Assembly (NCBI GenBank): GCA_019321725.1
Contig: CM033113.1
Coordinates: forward strand, 11,470,001-11,534,000
Direction: 5' to 3'
Origin: Paulownia fortunei
Lineage: Eukaryota > Streptophyta > Magnoliopsida > Lamiales > Paulowniaceae
Length of the DNA stretch: 64,000 nt
Positions within the stretch are counted from its first letter, which is position 1. Every line of letters begins with the position of its first letter. Under the pieces are notes generated by a model. It searched no databases. It saw only the letters and a program-made list of their open reading frames with translations, and was not told the DNA's origin. This document shows, piece by piece, positions 38,293 to 50,900 of this stretch. The translations under genes and the position numbers were made by a program.

Positions 38293-38720
38293 CAATATTA
38301 AGTCACGCCAACTCCTGAGTTCTCAAGTGACTATGATCTCCAAGTTCTTCTGATCTGCTCACAATAGCTGTGCGAGGAAGATATTCCATTCCCAACCAGC
38401 CAAGGTAGTAGATTCTACATCTGACTGTAAGAATACACAATCAGAAGAAATGAACCTGTTTCTTTTAACAGTGGCAAGCTACAGGGACACTGCACTCCCA
38501 ATGACAATATCTAAGTGACACCAACTCTTCAAGGTCTTAGAAGTCTATGGTCTCCAATTGCTTCTGTATTGCTTGATACACTCTATAGCTCTAAAAATGT
38601 TCCATCCACACTACCAAAAAAAGTACTAGTCCGGATATAAGTAATTATAACGAAAGAAATGAAACTTCTGATATTTCATAGTGACAAGCTATATGAATTC
38701 TGCACTCCCAGCAACTATTT
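38293..38720. repeat. Diverged tandem duplication, unit about 212 bp
   Basis: Copy 1 (38,293-38,504) and copy 2 (38,505-38,720) share ordered blocks: CAATAT-TAAGT-AC, CCAACTC, CTATG-TCTCCAA, TTCCAT-C, AAGAAATGAA and a final GACACTGCACTCCCA / TTCTGCACTCCCA. It lies just beyond the 3' end of the PRKCSH-like gene and may be within its 3' UTR. Confidence 0.6.
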
Positions 38721-38941
38721 CTCAAACATAAAAGTGTGCATCCCAGGAATCAAAACACCAAGTGTTAGAGCTTCAACATCATGTCAATTCTCTGAAAAGG
38801 GTTGCATCATGTATTAGTTAATGGGAAAAAGAACATATACAAAGAGAGACAGAGCAAGGCCTGAGGGGTCAAACTGTTCAGCAGGAATGAATTTCAAAGG
38901 GTTATACCATGATCAAAGAAGTATTACAATGACAAACTTGT

Positions 38942-41900
38942 TCATCGTGAATTTCTTCTTCTAGTCTTGCGCCGGCGAAATAATGCAAAAGCCACAACAA
39001 CAATAACAAGAGCCACCTGGAGGAACATCAAAGCCTTCAAACCTGGAATAGCAACTAAATAGTTATTCGTATGAAAGGGTAAAATACACAGTTTAACAAA
39101 GTAATGTGATACACAAGTACCTCCAAGCTTCTGTGCTGAGTCCTCCATCTTAATCCCAGGTTTAGTTTTTCTTGAATTAACAGAATCCAGATTACTTGCT
39201 AATGAGTCGTAATTTATTCTCCGGTATACAATATTCCCACCCATGATACAAGTGTTAGGACAAATGACAATGCCATCATATTCATCACTTCCATCACAAC
39301 AATCTAAAAGAATGAGTTACTGGAAATAAATCAGATATGTCAAATAACATGAGTTGGTAGAAAGTAAATCTGACATATGCAATTCAAAAGTATACCTTAC
39401 TCACTTTATTAGCTTGCATTGAAAATTTTAAGCTTCAGAGAGGAGGAGAAAAAATGAAGGCCATCGAACTTACATTACACCTCTCAACCCATGTCGTGAT
39501 TTTGCAAAATGTATAAGATTGGGGTACATAATAAAAGTATGCAAGCAAGAAGTACTAATTTAACAGAATGGTGGATCATCCATATGACATCCAGGTATAT
39601 TCTGATCTGAAAGCATCAACAATATCACTGGCAAAATTGACATGTATATCGAGTCAAAGTAGTAAGCCCATCCAGTGCATGGATGATCCAGAAAAACACA
39701 AAAGAAACAATTTTTATATGACTCTGATAAATATGTTGCGTCTTATAAGGTGGTTTTACAAGAAAGGGACCACTACAGTAATAGCATATCCATGATTTTC
39801 ACAATACATTCACAAACATATGCAAGTCAACCAAAAACTATGCTAAGATAATCCAGAGAAAATGAAGTTTAAGTCAGAAATAGTTACTCACCACAAATGT
39901 GATCATTCACGCGAGAAGAAAACAAGAATCTTGGTGTACTTCCTATATTTCTGCAGTAGAATCTGCCAGCTGGACATGCGGAAGTTCCTACATAACCAAA
40001 TAAAGGTACAAAAAATTTAACAGCATATAACTTCAAACTAGTACTAAAAATCAAATGAATCCTCTGTGTGGGAAAATAAAAAGTTCATATTCAATCAGAA
40101 ATATCATTATCATCTTGAGGTTTATAAAGCAACATGTGCCTTCAGAGCTTTTAAAGGGTTCTTTACCAACAATATAGCTTCAATCTCTCTCTCTCTCTCG
40201 GATTCAACAAACTATATGTAGCCTTCAGATATCACTTATTTGTTCTTTTGTTTATTTGTCCAAGTGTAAGCCCTTAAAAGAATTAAAAAGATTTCAAGAG
40301 AGGTTATACTTTGATATGGTATGGATTGGGCCTGATTCAAACTTGAGCATTTAAGACTTGAGCAGCTGTTGATTAAAACCCTTGATTGAAACTGGACAAG
40401 TTCGAGACTAAGCTCTGAACCCCTTTACTAAAAATTAAGACATTGTTATTAAAATTAGTAAAGAGAAAAAAGTAAGGAAATTTCATCAGAAAATTGCCAA
40501 AAGAGATACAAAATTGACTAAGGCATACATTTTATGCCTCGGTCAGGTACATTGACAGAGGTGTTAGAGTCGCCCCATCATCTATGGACACATCATAGTC
40601 CGTATCTCGAGCTACCCCCAGAACCATCCTATCATCTACTTGTTCTTCCTCGGGCAGAGGAGGAGGAGGTGGAGGTACTGGCAGAGGATGAGCAGAAGGA
40701 TTTGGTTATACCGGTTGTGCCAAACGAGCTGAGGCCAGGCGAACTAGTGGAATAGAAACCAAGGAAGTGGGTACCACAGGAGTGGAGTTGGATGCTCAAT
40801 TCTGAATCAAAGTCTTGAGTGCTTGAGCATATGCATTCTCCCACCAATGGTGGTTAACCAGCTCAGCATAGTTACCTTCACAACCCTTCACGGGAGGGAG
40901 ATTGCGTAAAGGAGCTCTGGAGTCTAAACCTCCTTGGAATCCTTGTACTTGAGCTTGCTCCAATGCACTGCGGAATCATAATCGTAGTACTCCAAAGCTG
41001 CAGGAGCCAACTTGCTTAGGTAGAACTTGGAGTGAAAGAAAGAAGAAACAAGCTCCTGGTGGCGAAGATCCATGAAAGTGCGACCAGCTGGAGTGTGGGG
41101 GAACTCAATCATGCCACGCTGGTAACCTGCCTCATTCCACTCTCTCTCTTTCTCAAGGATTTGAACAAGGAGGTGGTTATGTTCCTACTCGGCATCTTTC
41201 AGCTTAGTTTTCGACTCTCAGAGGTGCGATTCATAGGAGGCTTGAGCAGCTGAAGCCATCTCAGCTTCACCCTTCAAAGTATCTACCTCCTTGGTTAAGG
41301 CCCTGTTGTTAGCCTTGACCTCTGCAAGCTCTTTCTTGAGCTTATCATTGACCTCTTGCATCTTAGCAGAAAGGGTCCCCACAACTATATCAGATAGTAG
41401 CTTAACCCCCCTAGAAGAGGTATGATCCAGATGATCGTGGGAGGCCCTACTAATGGGGATTCTCACCGAGCAAGAAAGGCACATGCTAGAACGGCACATT
41501 TCTAGCAAGAGCCGGAAAGTAAGGAAATAAACCAAGTGGTGCAAGGTACGATAATTCAATTTGGTCCTAAAGATGATAGCAATGTCCAACGACCTCATAA
41601 TGATGCTTTAATAATCACAGCTACTATTGCATACTATGATGTGGCCAGAGCCTTTGTGGATACAGGTAGCTTGCTAATATTTTGTTTTATGATTGCTTGA
41701 AATGTATGGGGATGGAGGCCGAACTATTACCCATAGAAACTTCTCTATTTGGTTTCGTTGGTGGTGCGTTGGAGGCCGAACTATTACCAATAGAAACTTC
41801 TCTATTTGGTTTCGCTGGTGGGGCAGTTCAGCCTTTGGGTCAAATTATATTATCGGTATCACTAGGTTTGGATTCATTAAGGAAGGTCAGAATGGTGCGT

Positions 41901-44900
41901 TTCCTGGTGGTAGATGCACCCTCAGCTTATAATGTTATATTGGGAAGACCCATGCTCAATATTTCCCAAGCAGTAGTCTCTACTTATCACATAAAACTGA
42001 AATTTCCGGTGGGAGACAAGGTTGGAGAAGTAGCAGGAGACCAATATTCGGCAAGAAAATGCTATGCGGAGGCTATTCGGAAAGCTGATCAATGCGGAGC
42101 CATGGATAAAGAAAAACCTACGAGAGAAGGGAATCAAGAGAAAAAAATGAAGGTTACATATGAGGATAAACTTAAGCCCCGTGTGCAGCCTAATGAAGAG
42201 CTCATGGTGGTAGAACTGATCCCAGGAGCAACAGGGAGGACTACAACAATAGGAAATCAGCGTGGCCATGCACAATTTGAATGTCAATCCAGCAGCACGG
42301 CCAGTAAAGCAAAAGATAAGGCACTTCGGCCCTAAGAAAGGCATTTATTCAGCGGGAAGTTCAAAAATTATTAGATGCCGGCCATATCAGGGGAATCCAT
42401 TTCCCCACGTGGTTATCTAATGTAGTGTTGGTACCTAAAAGTATGGATCATTAGAGGATGTGTATAGATTTCAGAGATCTAAACAAGGCCTGTTTTAAGG
42501 ATCATCATCCTTTGTCGCACCTCAAGGTACGAGTTGCTCGGTATGATAGATGCATATTAAGGATATCTTCAAATTCTTTTGGCCCCCGATGGCTAGAGAA
42601 AGGTAAGTTTTGTTACTTCAACTAGTACTTATTATTATTTAGTTATGCCTTTTAGATTGAAAATGTAGGTGCCACATGCCAAAGATTAGTTGACAGGATG
42701 TTTCGAAACCAATTGGGAAGGAATATGGAAGTATACGTGAATGACATGCTTGTAAAGAGTAAGAGACCTGATAGGATCTCGCTGAAACCTTTAGAGAATT
42801 GAAGATATATGGCATGAAGCTGAACCCGGCTAAATGCTCATTTGGGGTCAGGTCAAGAAAATTTTTGGGTTACATGGTTACAGAGAGAGGAATCGAAGTT
42901 AACCCCGAGAAAGTCAGAGTTGTGATGGATATGAAGTCACCTTCTGGAATTTAGGATGTGCAGTGTTTGACAGGGAAGATAGCAGCGCTAAGCCAATTTA
43001 TTTCAAGGTCAGCTGAAAGGAGTTTTCCTTTCTTTGGAATCTTAAGGAAGGGATGCAAGTTTCAATGGACAGAAGAATGTCAAAAGTCAAAAGGCTTTTA
43101 AGCAATTGAAGAATTTCTTGGTTGAGCTTCCTTTGCTTACCAAGCCCATCTTCGGAGAAAAATTATATGTCTATCTACAAGTAGGGGAACATTTGCTCAG
43201 TTCAGTACTATTACAAGAGGAGGGGACTCAACAGAAGCCTATTTATTATGTCAGTAAATTGCTGAGAGGAGCTAAGCAGAGATACTCTAAGATAGAAAAA
43301 GCAGGGTTGGCCCTAGTTATTACGACCAGAAGACTAAGGCCTTGTTTCTTGTCACATCGGATTACTGTTCGTACTAGTATGCCCTTAAAGCAAACCTTGG
43401 GCAAGCGAGATACTTCTGGGAGAATGATAAAGTGGGCCATAGAAATGGGGAATACGATGTAGAGTATCAGCCATGTTCTGCTATTAAAACTCAGACTTTG
43501 GCAGATTTTGTACAGGAGATGACCAAACATATGCCAGAAGAGAAGAAATGGGTACTGCATGCAAATAGGTCGTCCACCATAACAGATTGTGGTGCAGGAA
43601 TTGTGCTGACTAGCCCAGAAGGAGATGATCTGGAGTTCGCAATAAAATTTAGTTTCAAAGCATCAAACAACAAAGCTGAGTACGACGCCTTGGTTCGAGG
43701 GCTCAAAATGGCATTGGAAGTAGGAGCTAGACACATGGTTGTCTATTCTGATTCTAGGTTGGTAACTCAACAGATGGAACGATATTATGAGATTAAAGAG
43801 GAGAGAATGAAAAGGTATGCTGAGCAGGTAGCAACCTTGAAAGTTCAATTCGAGAGTTGGGAAATACACCATGTTCCCAGGGTAGAAAATGACAAAGCAG
43901 ATTATATGTCCAAGCTGACCAGCTCTGCAGAAGATTACAAAACAAGAAAGATCACGCTACTCACAGCTCAACAAAATAGCACAGAGGTAGAAGTAAGCGA
44001 AATCCAAGAAGGAGATGATTGGAGAACCCCAATCTTAGCATATTTGAAAGAGGGAATTGTCCCTTAAGGAAATAGAGAAGTAGCTCGACTAAGGGGTAGA
44101 GCTACTCGCTTTTGTCTTATTGGAGACATGTTATACAAAAGATCATTTACTTTACCATACCTGAGATGTTTATCAAATGATGAAGGAGCGTATGTACTCA
44201 AAGAAATCCATGAAGGATATTGTGGAGATCATGTAAGAAGCAGAACTCTTGTTAGAAAAGTATTGAGAGCAGATACTTCTGGCTCACTATTAGGTCAGGA
44301 GCTGAAGAATTGGTTAGAACATGTGAAAAGTATCAGAAGCATGCCCTATTGATGCATCAGCCAGCAGAAGAATTGATGACTATGAGCTCTCCTTGCCCTG
44401 TTGCCCAGTGGGGAATTGACATAATTGGACCATTGCCACTGGCAACAGAGCAAAGAAAGTTCTTGATAATAGCAGTTGATTATTTTAGTAAGTGGGTTGA
44501 GGTTGAACCACTTGCCAAAATAACGGAAGGAAAGGTGATGAAGTTCTTATGGAAGAATATTTATTGTAGATATGGAGCTTCTAAAGTCTTAATCTCGGAT
44601 AATGGAGAGCCAAGATCCAAGCTTGGTGTGAGGAAATGAAAGTCACATAAAAGTTCACATCAATAGCTTATCCGCAAGCAAATGGGCAAGTCGAGATAAC
44701 AAATAGTATTATTATGCAAGGCATTAAAGCACGCCTGGACAAATCGTGAGGAGAATGGGTGGATGAACTGAGTTCTGTACTATGGGCCTATAGAACTAGC
44801 CCAAAAACTACAACAAGAGAGACACCATTCAGCTTACTGTATGGAACGGAAGCAGTCATCCCAACAGAGAGAGGGATGGAAACACATAGAATTCAAAATT

Positions 44901-47900
44901 TTGAAGAAACTCAAAACCAAGACTAATGAGAGAGGCCCTAGATTTGATCGAGATGTAAAGGGATAAAGTCTATACCAAAATGGAAGCATATAAGAGTCGC
45001 CTTCGAGCAACATATAATAAGAATGTGAAAAGGAGGAAGTTCTAAGTGGGAGATTTGGTGCTACGCCGAGCTAATGCATTGAAAGCTACTGGCAAATTAG
45101 AAGTTTGAGGGGCATATAAGTTAGACGGATTAGACAGGCACAGGTTACCCCGCCCTTGGAAAATTTGTCACTTGAAAAAAAAAAATTGTTTAAAGTATCA
45201 TCTCAAGAATTTGTGGTGCATGCAAGCATTTCTTTCCTTTTGGTTTAATGAAATGAGCATTTTTATTTTTCAAAGAGAAGGGTTTGACGGGCAAAAGTCT
45301 TTGAGGGCAGTGATCGGTCTGCTGACCTCCCAAAAAATTGAAGGACGGAAGCCTTTGAAAGAAGTGATCAATCCTCGACCTTCTAAAGATTTGACGGACA
45401 AATGCCTTTGAGGGAGGAGATTGGTTCGTCGACCTCCTAAAAGCTCGACGAGCGAATGCATTTGAAAAAAGTGATCGGTCTGCCGACCTTCTAGAGGTTT
45501 GACGGGTAAATGCCTTTGAGAGAGGAGATCGGTCCGCCGATCTCCAAAAGATTGGATAGGCAAAAGGCATTCGGTGAATAAAGCCTTCCAAAATTATCAT
45601 AACTTGATAACACCATGATGAATGAACCGAGCTAAAATTTTGTCACTTCATGTTTGTTAAGTTATAATTTTTTTTTTTTTTTTTTTGGGTGGGGGGAGGT
45701 TGTTTATCATTTAATACTTGAGTAGCTATTGATTAAAACCCTTTATTGAAACTGGACAAATTCGAGGCTAAGCTCTGAACCCCTTTACTAAAAATTAAGA
45801 CATTGTTATTAAAATTAGTAAAGAGAAAAAATAAGAAAATTTCATTAGAAAATTGCCAAAAGAGATACAAAATTGACTATGCCCTGGTCAGGTACATTAA
45901 CAGAGGGCACCCTTCAAAGTACCTACCTCCTTGGTTAAGGCCTTATTGTTAGCCTTGAACTCTGCAAGCTCTTTTTTGAGCTTATCATTGACCTCTTGCA
46001 TCTTAGTAGAAGGGATCCCCGCAGCTATATCAGATAGTAGCTCGGCCAACAACACAGTAGCCTGCAGATGATACAAATGTTAGGGGGAAGTAGAAGGTAA
46101 CACTAAGTAAAGAGTAATGAGATAGGAATTTACCTTGGCTTGGAATTTAGCCAGGGCAGCCACTTTCCCAACAGAGTCCATTTTTTTGATAATTTGTCAG
46201 TCTCCGGTTGGCACAAGGTTCTTCAAAAACTGCCGAACAGCGTTGCCATAATCAGACTCCATAATGGATGAAAGGGATAAAGTGGGATTGGTTGCAGTGG
46301 TCCCACCGAGAACGAGCCTCTCTGTCGAGGTTTTGGTCTTCTTCGCCGCCCCTTCAGTAGATTTCTTGGATCGTTGAGCTGGTCTCTTACCCTTATCTAC
46401 TTGACGAACAGGAATAGGGTGATGGATGGACGTCAGCTCAGCTGTTAAGTTATCTCCTTCGGGGGGTGAGGAGTGGTTAGTGGGGAATTCCCAACAAGGT
46501 AGCGATTCAGGGGAAGAAAAAGAATTGCCTCTAATGTTGGCCGAACTGGATAGAGGAGTGTTGGAGGAAGGTTAAGCAGGAGGGGAAGTAGAGATAGCCA
46601 CTTAACTAGCAGAAGGGGCATCTTGCTGGTCCAGCTCATCTTGAAGCTCGAGAACCATGTCGGAAAACATTATGTCTACACAAGTAAGTTATAGAGAGAG
46701 AAAAGAGAGAAAAGGGAGGAAAAAAAAACAATGCAATAAAAATACAAATCCTTATACCGAAGTCTTGGGAGAGCTCAGCTCTAAAGAGACTTAGCCCGAA
46801 ATGGTAAAGGAGAGAAGGAGATTCAGATAGATGTTAGCAGTGATATTGCCTCTTATTTAGACGAGTGAGAAAGCTCATATAAGCTTGGGGGTGGTTCCTG
46901 AGATCAAGCTTTTCTTGCTCAGACAGTTGTCATATCCATTAGTCAGAAAAGCCCAAGCCAGGGGATAGGGGAAGAAACAAAGAAATAGTGCTCTTTCCAT
47001 CTTTTAATAGAATTAGGAGGCTTGGCTAAAAACTTAGCAAAGCCACGGGAAGTCAGGTAAAAAAGGCCAGGAATGGAAGTCCTAGCCTGATACAGGCTCG
47101 GCTATAGGGAGGGTTGAGCTGGATCTTAGTTCTGAAAGGAGCATGGATGATTCCTCGTCTTCAAAGGTTTCATCTCTCAAAGCTAAAGAGGGTCAAGTAG
47201 GCTGTTCGATTTCGGTATCTGCTCAGGGGGACTCAGCCTACTCAAATGAGGATGATGATTGGTTTTGGGGCTGGAGGCCCCCTTATCAGAATGGGATGAA
47301 ACACTATGTTCAAGGGAAGAAGGCAGTTCATCCCCGGAATCATGAAGGAGAGGAGAAACAGGGATATGTGACATAATCGGCCATCGTAATGACTATTTAG
47401 GAACATCCTAGTTTACAAAAAATAGTTAACAGGAGATGGAAAGTGAGTGGATTTGATCCACAAACCAAAAATAAAAAAGAGATAACAAGAGGGAGAAAAT
47501 AAGAGAGTAGATGAAAAGAAGTATGAGAAGAAGGCACAAAGTGGTACCTTTATGGCAAGAAATGGAGATGGAAGACTCACTGAAATGCTGACAGAAATTT
47601 CGTCGGAGGAAATCCTTGATGAAAGTTAGGGGTTTTTAGGGTTTTTTCTTGCTAAAAAATGCAGGGAAGTGAAAAGTGTTAAAGGGATGGAGGTTGTTCC
47701 CCTTTTAGAGGAAGTTTAAACGTCCAGTACCTCAGGACCGTGATTAAAGATCGTCATGGAAGGATCAGATTGATCCCTTCAAATAACTAATGATTACATT
47801 TATGACGTGGGACACGTGGGCGAACGAGGAGTTCTCACCAGATAGTAACTGTCTTTTCAAAAAGGCATTAAAACTAGTGTAATCATTATTGGTGGAAAAC

Positions 47901-50900
47901 TCTAAGGTCACTGTAAGTGATGGGAAAGGTCTCTTTCATGCAGCTGTCTTCAGAATGGATATGGAGATTGACCAGACAACTCATTGGCATACTATTGAGA
48001 CCGCTTCTTACTCTTTCTGATCACAACCTAGATCAACTAGAGTAGGGGGTCTAGCTGATATGGTATGGATTGGGCCTGATTCGCTATAAACATATATAAG
48101 CCCCAAAATCAGTAGATTCAGTGTTCTCGTGATCCATGGGTGCTGAAGTGATGGACAGTATACCTACTTTAAAGGCCCGTAAGGCTGAAGAAAGACTGAG
48201 CAAGAGTCTAAAGCGTATTTAATAACAAATGTCTCTGAGTAAAACTAGATCTCCCTACGATCATCTACCTATGCCAAGCCGATCTAAACTGGTCAGCTCA
48301 GGAGAGTTAGTAAAAGATAACGAAGCATGAGGCTAAGCCGACCTGATCTAATCAGGTCAGGAGAATCAATAAGATATGATGAGGCATGATGCCAAGTCGA
48401 CCTGACCTCAGGAGAATTAACAAAGAACAATATAAGATGGAGTTGATCTGGTAATTAGCACAAAATGACAAAACCAGACAATTATTTATGGATAATGACA
48501 GAAAATATTACCTAAGGTAAATCACTAGACTGGTGACGTGTCTACTAGGCAATTATAACAAAATATGGGCAAAATTCCTCTTTTACCCCAGGCAAGGTTA
48601 CTCTATAAATATAAGCCTTAAACCCCAAGAAAAGGGTTAAATTTTTCATTATTCTGAATACATATTTTCTCTATTAATATTAAGGAAAAAGCTTGATTAC
48701 TGACTTAAACTTCGGAGTGTCCACGTTGGGCCTCCCCAGCACTTTGCAGGTAGAACCAGTATCACTTCGGAGTGGGCATAGATCCATCTGCTCCACGTTA
48801 TTGGGTCAACATTCATAGTTTTATTCTACATTTCTTGATGTGTTTATTTTATAGCACATCATACTTGATGTATGGGCCAGACATCGACACTCACCAACAA
48901 TCTTGGGGAACTCATTGAAACCTTCTTGATCCTTAATAATTCATGTATTTTGATACTAGACCTTCGACTCTATTTTGTTCAAAAAATTACTAGAGTAAAA
49001 AAAATGAAAATGAGGCGTAAATCTCTTGTCACAAGCAAAAAAACAAAAAAAAATGTGTATAACTATTTCGTCAAGATAATAATGGAGAAACTTTACTTTC
49101 TAAACAAAAGTGTTAAGAGAAGAAGGAAAAGAAAGAATGAAATGAACTTCTAGAATGCACATTTAGCCTCTGAGTTTTCTTTTAGACTTTTTAAATTTTT
49201 GGTATTTTTATTGTAAATATATATAATTAGACTTTGCAAACATATTCTGCCTTTTGATTTTGCCCTAACTAAAGTCTTTAGTATGGTCCATGATCAGCTG
49301 AGAGAGAGGGGTTTTGATAAGAGGAGTATCAACTTTTCATACCTTCATATGAAAAGCATAACTCGGCATCATAACTTATATACTGATGAGTGGGTTTCAT
49401 ACCCATTAATTTATTATCATTTGCTTAATTTTTTATTAGTTTTCAAGATTTTTGTGAATTTTATCTCGTTTTTAGTGTTTGGTTTGTAGATTTGAGTGGA
49501 ATAGAGCAAGTTGATTTGGATGTTACACAAATCTAACGCCTAGGCGCTGCACAGAAAGCCTAAATCCAGTAAGGCCAACGCCTAGCTTGAAAAAATGAAT
49601 AAGGGCAGTATATTGAGCGCCTAGACGCTCCATTTTTTAACCTAGGCGCCGACGCGGACAAGTTTCTTAATCCGACTCAACTTCAAGAAAAAGAGGATTA
49701 AAAATCATCATTCAAAGAGGGTATTCATTCAGAAACATATTGAGATAGAAAAAGAAGCCCGAAACTTTGAGAAGGAAGATTTGGAGAAGAAGATTTATCA
49801 ACCCGGAAACGGATTCGCAACACTTTGTCAAGATTTCTCCAAAATCTAGTTTTTCTCTATTTTTTTTCTTCTTCTTTTATCATGTCTATGAATTCTGTTA
49901 AGATGTTTTCCAGTTTTAGCATGAATTAATTTTCTTTTCTAGGGTTATGATGTACACTGATTATGACGTTTTGAATTATTCTATCAATCCAGTTGATGAT
50001 TTGCTCTCTAGATTGAGTATTCAATATTGTTCTTAATGCTTCTAATTAATTAATCACTAATTAGATGATTTGTTAATCATATGATCCGAGAGGTGATATA
50101 TGTATCAGTTCATTGTGTTGAATGCCATAAATTGCATGTAAAATAGAAATATACTTGCATGGTTTGTGTAGTCGCTACATGAGATCCATAGAGCTTAATG
50201 AATTGTTGATTGTTGTAATTCATATAGGAATATAGTGGATTAACAATTGATAATATTTTCATCAGACCTTGGAAGAGGCTAGTGGATAATTAAGAGATTT
50301 TCGACTATCAGTTAGGAGAATAAATTTAGACTAATGAGATAGGATGTTCAATTCTGATTAATTAAGGTCAGAAGCCTAAGTTTTCAATTCATTGATTTAA
50401 TCCTTATTTGATTGAGTTTGCTTAGTTTTAGGTAAATTTTAGTTTAGTAAACAACACTTTATTGTTTTGGTATTTCAAATAAAATTGGGTTAACAAAATT
50501 TCGATACTTAATAACAATCAGTCATCTTGAGAACGATACTATAATCATCTCTATATTACTTTATATTACTTATTAACGATAACATGCACTTGCATTCACA
50601 AATTTCGCAATATATACGATAGAAGTTCCAAAGTTCTGTACTTTTTTCCCCAATCTTAGAAAATTTGAACAGAAATCATAGCATTTATACAAAGAAAGGC
50701 TAGTGAATAGGCAAAATTGGTACCATAAGGGGCAGGGGATGAGAAGGCGGTAAGGATTCAAATCCTCCATTTAGGAGAGCGTATGACAAACCCTAGAAAT
50801 TAGAAAGGAGAAGGAAAGGATACCACTTTCCCTTGTTTGGTATGGTAAAATCAAAGTGATTGTTTAATATAATGATTATATCGAAGGGTAGGGAACATAT

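Larger units (their letters stand above)
40312..48861 (+). mobile_element. Degenerate Ty3/gypsy LTR retrotransposon, Tat lineage, chimeric 5' end
   Basis: TACTT occurs immediately before 40,312 (40,307-40,311) and immediately after 48,861 (48,862-48,866). The element starts TGATATGG and ends CACATCA, so TG...CA ends and a 5-bp target duplication are seen. Domain order on the + strand is end of gag, protease, reverse transcriptase, RNase H, a second (archaeal-type) RNase H, integrase, tandem repeats, antisense ORF, 3' LTR. The extra RNase H and the antisense ORF place it in the Tat lineage. Frameshifts, stops and catalytic substitutions make it non-autonomous. Only 27 bp of the 5' LTR remain, and gag is mostly missing. 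It lies in intron 2 of the PRKCSH-like gene, opposite to that gene's direction. Confidence 0.9.

Noticed and set aside
45190..45600. 136-codon open frame on the - strand with repeated [13 protein letters not shown] peptides
   Set aside because: It runs through a 54-bp tandem repeat, whose length keeps any frame open. No domain, and the repeat has a better explanation as retrotransposon non-coding DNA.
50740..50775. GGATTCAAATCC, resembling a tRNA T-arm
   Set aside because: No matching acceptor, D or anticodon arms could be formed upstream.
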